Origin: Thermoproteota archaeon
Lineage (GTDB): Archaea; Thermoproteota; Methanomethylicia; Methanomethylicales; B66-G16
Length of the DNA stretch: 6,991 nt
Reading direction: 5' to 3'
Assembly: GCA_003649085.1 (NCBI GenBank)
Contig: QMQV01000075.1
Coordinates: 1-6,991, forward strand
Below are positions 4,639-6,991 of this stretch, piece after piece. Both the position numbers and the translations under genes were made by a program. The notes below the pieces were generated by a model, which saw only the letters and a list, made by a program, of their open reading frames with translations, made no database searches and was not told where the DNA came from. Every line of letters starts with the position of its first letter. The first letter of the stretch is position 1.

Positions 4639-5280
4639 GTGCGAAAGCTTGCAGCTGCCTCATACCTACTCATACTCCTAATTGTAGTTTTACCGCTGGC
4701 GTCTGTTGAAGTGCAAGCGATAAAGCGGTCATTGCCTATCAAAGAAGATGTGAAAGAGGAGGTAGTTGTCATACCGATTAATATCACGAAGCCTAAGCCA
4801 GAACTAAAGCTTAAACATAGGGTGGTATTTGGGAAGACGGTTTATGATGGAAGAGACGATTATTACGGAACTTATCTACATGCCTACCGCTCGAATTCCA
4901 GCGGCATAGCCTTCGTATATATCACTACTGAAAGGGAGTTAACCATAGAATCTGTTAAGCTGCGCTTTCCGTGGGGCTATTACGAGGCTTACGATGTCCC
5001 AAAAAGTTTAGGGGCAGGTAGCGAAGCCGTATTCACAGTAGAATTTAAGACCTTTGAAAGCACACCTTTCCACCCAATCTTGGAGGTCGCGTACTCAGAT
5101 TACACTGGTTCGTATACGTTTAGTGAGCTAATCGATGAGACCCTATGCGTTTATTCCGATGCCCAAGCTGACGCCATGGAGAAAATCCAAGAAGCAGCCA
5201 TCCTAATCGGGTTAAAGTACGTCTTTGGAGGTATTTTCAGGCCTCAGTTTACAACGGGGGAAGGGAAGGAGTACAGCTAG
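4639..5280 (+). CDS. Secreted/membrane protein of unknown function, interrupted by in-frame TAG
   Basis: A 213-residue open frame up to TAG 5278-5280. It begins with a clear signal peptide (RKLAAASYLLILLIVVLPLA, then cleavage likely after VQA at residue 27). A probable beta-rich extracellular domain follows (about 60-165: HRVVFGKTVY, SGIAFVYITTE, SVKLRFPWGYYEAY, AVFTVEFKTF), and then a helical segment with DAQADAMEKIQEAAILIG. The frame does not end naturally: after the TAG it continues for 79 codons that carry the rest of the helical stalk, a membrane anchor and a basic tail (5281-5520). The joined product would have 293 residues with one TAG. The start is GTG 4639, apparently leaderless. No family recognised; the layout resembles archaeal surface proteins with a C-terminal anchor. 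Confidence 0.72.
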   Translation: MRKLAAASYLLILLIVVLPLASVEVQAIKRSLPIKEDVKEEVVVIPINITKPKPELKLKHRVVFGKTVYDGRDDYYGTYLHAYRSNSSGIAFVYITTERELTIESVKLRFPWGYYEAYDVPKSLGAGSEAVFTVEFKTFESTPFHPILEVAYSDYTGSYTFSELIDETLCVYSDAQADAMEKIQEAAILIGLKYVFGGIFRPQFTTGEGKEYS

Positions 5281-5520
5281 AAAGCCTTTCAGAAGCTTAT
5301 TGAGGCATTCACGAATTACAAGAAGGGGGACTTCGTACTTGCTAAGGAGTGCGCAGAGGAATCGCTGAACTTAATCGATACTGCTATAAAAGCCGAAAAG
5401 AGAGTAGATGAGGTGGAAAGCCTCAAAGCCACATCATCGCTTTTATACTCGATCGGAATAACGATAGGCTTACTATCAATTGGCGCAGGTTTAATCTTAA
5501 TTAGCATAAGGAAACGCTAA
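5281..5520 (+). pseudogene. C-terminal continuation (stalk plus membrane anchor) after in-frame TAG
   Basis: In the same frame as the upstream gene, 79 codons run without a stop from 5281 to TAA 5518-5520. They encode an amphipathic helical region (FQKLIEAFTNYKKGDFVLAK, then ECAEESLNLIDTAIKAEKRV), a membrane segment (LLYSIGITIGLLSIGAGLIL, about residues 268-290 of the joined protein) and a basic tail RKR. This is just what the secreted upstream part lacks. No ATG occurs in frame, and the first GTG is at 5413 without a ribosome binding site, so independent translation is unlikely. The break is a nonsense mutation, a sequencing or assembly error, or stop-codon read-through. Confidence 0.7.
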
Positions 5521-5793
5521 AATCTTCGTTCTAATGGCGTCATCGAGAGTAGCTGACACATAGTTTTCGCTAGCTCTAAACCATCGCGGTCGTAGCTCAA
5601 AGGGCTAATTAGTAACCTTTTCGTCTTTAGCCCCTTAAGGCAAGTGCCTTACCGTTTATGTACTCTTAAGCCACGTAGTGGGTTTTAGGCTTAAACTCCT
5701 CGCCTATTACCTTTTAGGGTAACTCGGCAGGTCCTGTAAGGAGCTTGGATCACTTATTCGCAACTATCATGACGACGTGCCATCTAGAGAGGC
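5521..5793. other. Gene-free stretch rich in inverted repeats
   Basis: No open frame with codon-like quality was found on either strand. Two clear inverted repeats lie here: TAAGGCA (5636-5642), AG, TGCCTTA (5645-5651), and TTAAGCC (5666-5672), 15 bases, GGCTTAA (5688-5694). The spacer of the second begins inside CCAC-GTA-GTGG (5671-5681). No T tract typical of an archaeal terminator follows, and no tRNA fold was recognised. It may hold 3' ends of the two converging transcripts, a small RNA or decayed DNA. Confidence 0.4.
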
Positions 5794-5816
5794 TTAAAGC
5801 ATAAACGCTGCTTTAA
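5794..5816 (-). terminator. Hairpin overlapping the stop of the two-membrane-segment gene
   Basis: TTAAAGCA (5794-5801), 7 bases, TGCTTTAA (5809-5816) is a perfect inverted repeat with 8-bp arms. It includes the last seven codons and the TAA of the minus-strand gene. The transcript could form a stem-loop exactly at its 3' end, but no U run follows, so a terminator role is only possible. Confidence 0.3.
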
Positions 5817-6549
5817 TGACCTCCCCCCACTCACGTGGATGAGGCTCATCAGATAAGTAAACTTCGACAACTCTCCCAAAGCCTTTAACGACCCTGCCCT
5901 TTTCATAGGGAGATGCCCAGCTAAGCTTACCATAACACGTGGCAATTTCAGAGACATCGACATCTTCGAGCTTAGAGCTCTTGACTATAGACCAAGAGGG
6001 CTCACCTCTCCTAAACACTTGCTTAGCCGTCCTATCCTTAACGACGTACGCTTTGGCGAGTAGCTTGCCCTTGACAACTGATATAGCGTATTGTGGGTGT
6101 AACACGACTAGCTTAGCCCTACCCCACAAAGACCTCAACTTAACGATAAGCACCATCCCATTAGACGTCGCCGCTACAGCGGTATTTCCGAGCATAGCCC
6201 ATGAGGAGACGTTTGGCACTTGGCTTAGTATAGCGGCAGCCGCGTTAAGCTCATGTCTAGTAACACCGCATAAAAGCGATAAAACCAACGCCCCTAAAAC
6301 CAGCGTCAAGGCTAAGATAATCTCAATGTAGCCATGATATAGGAGCTCAGTGGCGAGCCAACACGTAAGCGCAACACACGCCGCTATCAAAGCCTTTGAA
6401 TATGAGCGCGTGGTATAGCTTGGAGGTGGAAAGCCTTCAGGAAACGTATATTCCCAAAAAGCATCGGAAAACGCCCTCTTCAACCTCCTAGCCTTTCTCT
6501 CAATAAAACGAGCAGCTTTACCTCTACGCTTCTCAAATCTCACTAGCAT
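5794..6549 (-). CDS. Membrane protein of unknown function, basic N terminus and two membrane segments
   Basis: A 251-residue protein I do not recognise. Residues 1-25 are very rich in Arg and Lys (MLVRFEKRRGKAARFIERKA and on), suggesting a cytoplasmic, perhaps RNA- or phospholipid-contacting tail. A proline-rich stretch (EGFPPPSY) precedes two hydrophobic segments at about 53-71 and 74-95, forming a hairpin in the membrane. The remaining 155 residues (VLIVKLRSLWGRAKLVVLHP and FGRVVEVYLSDEPHPREWGE) look like a soluble, mostly beta domain that would also face the cytoplasm. The start ATG at 6549 has no ribosome binding site; CTTATAGC (6577-6584 on the minus strand) is about 30 bases upstream, so a leaderless or very short leader is likely. 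It lies 65 bases downstream of the SixA-type gene. Confidence 0.62.
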   Translation of the reverse strand: MLVRFEKRRGKAARFIERKARRLKRAFSDAFWEYTFPEGFPPPSYTTRSYSKALIAACVALTCWLATELLYHGYIEIILALTLVLGALVLSLLCGVTRHELNAAAAILSQVPNVSSWAMLGNTAVAATSNGMVLIVKLRSLWGRAKLVVLHPQYAISVVKGKLLAKAYVVKDRTAKQVFRRGEPSWSIVKSSKLEDVDVSEIATCYGKLSWASPYEKGRVVKGFGRVVEVYLSDEPHPREWGEVIKAAFML

Positions 6550-6614
6550 TTCATGACGTAAAATAGTAAGCCAAAGCTATAAGCTAAGCGAAAGGTGGTT
6601 GAAGAATGCGCCAG

Positions 6615-6991
6615 CTACGCTAAAAGCTCTGGGCGAATAGCCCATAGCAAAGACCACTTGCCCACCTCATCCCTCTCCAAGCATACCACGCCAGCCATCC
6701 TAAACTTGACAACCTCCAAATCCTCACGACCAGTTAACAACAAGCTAGCCAGCTTGCTTAAATGAGGCAAATGACCAACCAACATCAAGTCCTCTCGAAA
6801 TCCCCGAAGCCTATCAGCCCAAACTCTGGGATCAGCTAACGGATCCAAGGCGTCGGCTTGCTCAACACCTTTGCTCGGCTTAAGAGCATCAGCAAAGACC
6901 TGCGCCGTCTGCAAAGCCCTAAGCTTACCACTATGAAAAACCTTATCAACGCGCACGCCCGCTTTCGCTAAAAAGCCTGCTACGCGCTTAG
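6615..6991 (-). CDS. SixA-type phosphohistidine phosphatase, 5' part outside the window
   Basis: The frame is open to the right edge, so the gene enters from outside; a GTG at 6956 is an internal valine and not the start, because the preceding codons (KRVAGFLAKAGVRVDKVFHS) match the family without a break. About 125 C-terminal residues are present. Visible features are the signature VFHSGKLRALQTAQVFADAL and the second catalytic histidine in MLVGHLPHLSKLASLLLTG. The missing N terminus should carry the RHG motif with the phospho-accepting histidine. Such histidine-phosphatase superfamily proteins remove phosphate from phosphohistidine in bacterial SixA; archaeal substrates are not well defined. 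The gene ends with TAG, 65 bases before the downstream membrane protein on the same strand. Confidence 0.85.
   Translation of the reverse strand, partial: KRVAGFLAKAGVRVDKVFHSGKLRALQTAQVFADALKPSKGVEQADALDPLADPRVWADRLRGFREDLMLVGHLPHLSKLASLLLTGREDLEVVKFRMAGVVCLERDEVGKWSLLWAIRPELLA

Noticed and set aside
5284..5306. Hairpin after the in-frame TAG as a read-through element
   Set aside because: The stem GCCT/AGGC is only four pairs with a long loop, and the base after TAG is A, not a known read-through context.
5586..5612. tRNA D-arm-like string GTAGCTCAAAGGGCTAA
   Set aside because: No matching anticodon arm, T arm or acceptor stem is found at the right distances.
5545..5770. Minus-strand frame from ATG 5770 with protein-like stretches, possible pseudogene
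   Set aside because: It contains about nine stops in some 75 codons and matches no family I recognise; too broken to call.
6615..6956. GTG 6956 as the start of the phosphatase gene
   Set aside because: The frame continues to the window edge with family-like residues and the catalytic N terminus would be missing, so the true start lies outside.
1..6991. Genome-wide reading of TAG as pyrrolysine
   Set aside because: Five of the 12 other genes with a visible stop end at TAG (489, 2420, 3450, 4059 and 6615 ends), at positions fitting family lengths, and reading through would mostly add short nonsense tails. A general recoding is not supported.

Overview
The window looks archaeal, most likely from a (hyper)thermophilic or deeply branching member of the Thermoproteota/TACK group. 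The evidence is compact gene spacing, TATA-type core promoters about 25 bases before start codons, several apparently leaderless genes, GTG starts, a VapBC toxin-antitoxin pair, small winged-helix regulators and a stand-alone SixA-type phosphatase. No rRNA, tRNA, CRISPR array, transposase or phage gene was recognised. The taxon is an inference; no marker gene is present.

Left part (1-2415): a PadR-type regulator (+) sits behind two 23-base direct repeats spaced 31 bases apart. A probable divergent gene starts at 16 and leaves the left edge. An exported thioredoxin-like protein (-) converges on PadR with a one-base gap. Divergent from it is an ArsR-type sensor with a CVC metal/thiol motif, followed by a TauE/SafE-type sulfur-anion permease with its own promoter. 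This group plausibly handles thiol, sulfur-oxyanion or metalloid stress.

Middle (2420-3378): a small winged-helix protein (-) faces a probable 33-residue acidic micro-ORF and a cysteine-rich, metal-binding-type protein (+). Near-identical palindromes, CAAGTTTGC-NN-GCAAAC(TTG), lie just downstream of the TATA-like element on each side. This suggests one regulator controlling both arms of a divergon, and it is the best candidate here for an undescribed small system.

Right-middle (3450-4577, all -): a flavin-reductase-family protein, then vapB and vapC overlapping by 34 bases. A 30-base interrupted palindrome covers the vapB promoter.

Right (4639-6991): a secreted or membrane-anchored protein (+) is cut by an in-frame TAG at 5278-5280. 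The same frame continues for 79 codons and supplies the helical stalk, membrane anchor and basic tail. About 270 bases without a gene but rich in inverted repeats follow. Then come a two-membrane-segment protein of unknown function (-) and the C-terminal part of a SixA-type histidine phosphatase (-) that enters from the right edge. TAG ends 5 of the 12 other genes with a visible stop, so wholesale recoding of TAG is unlikely and the interrupted gene needs its own explanation.
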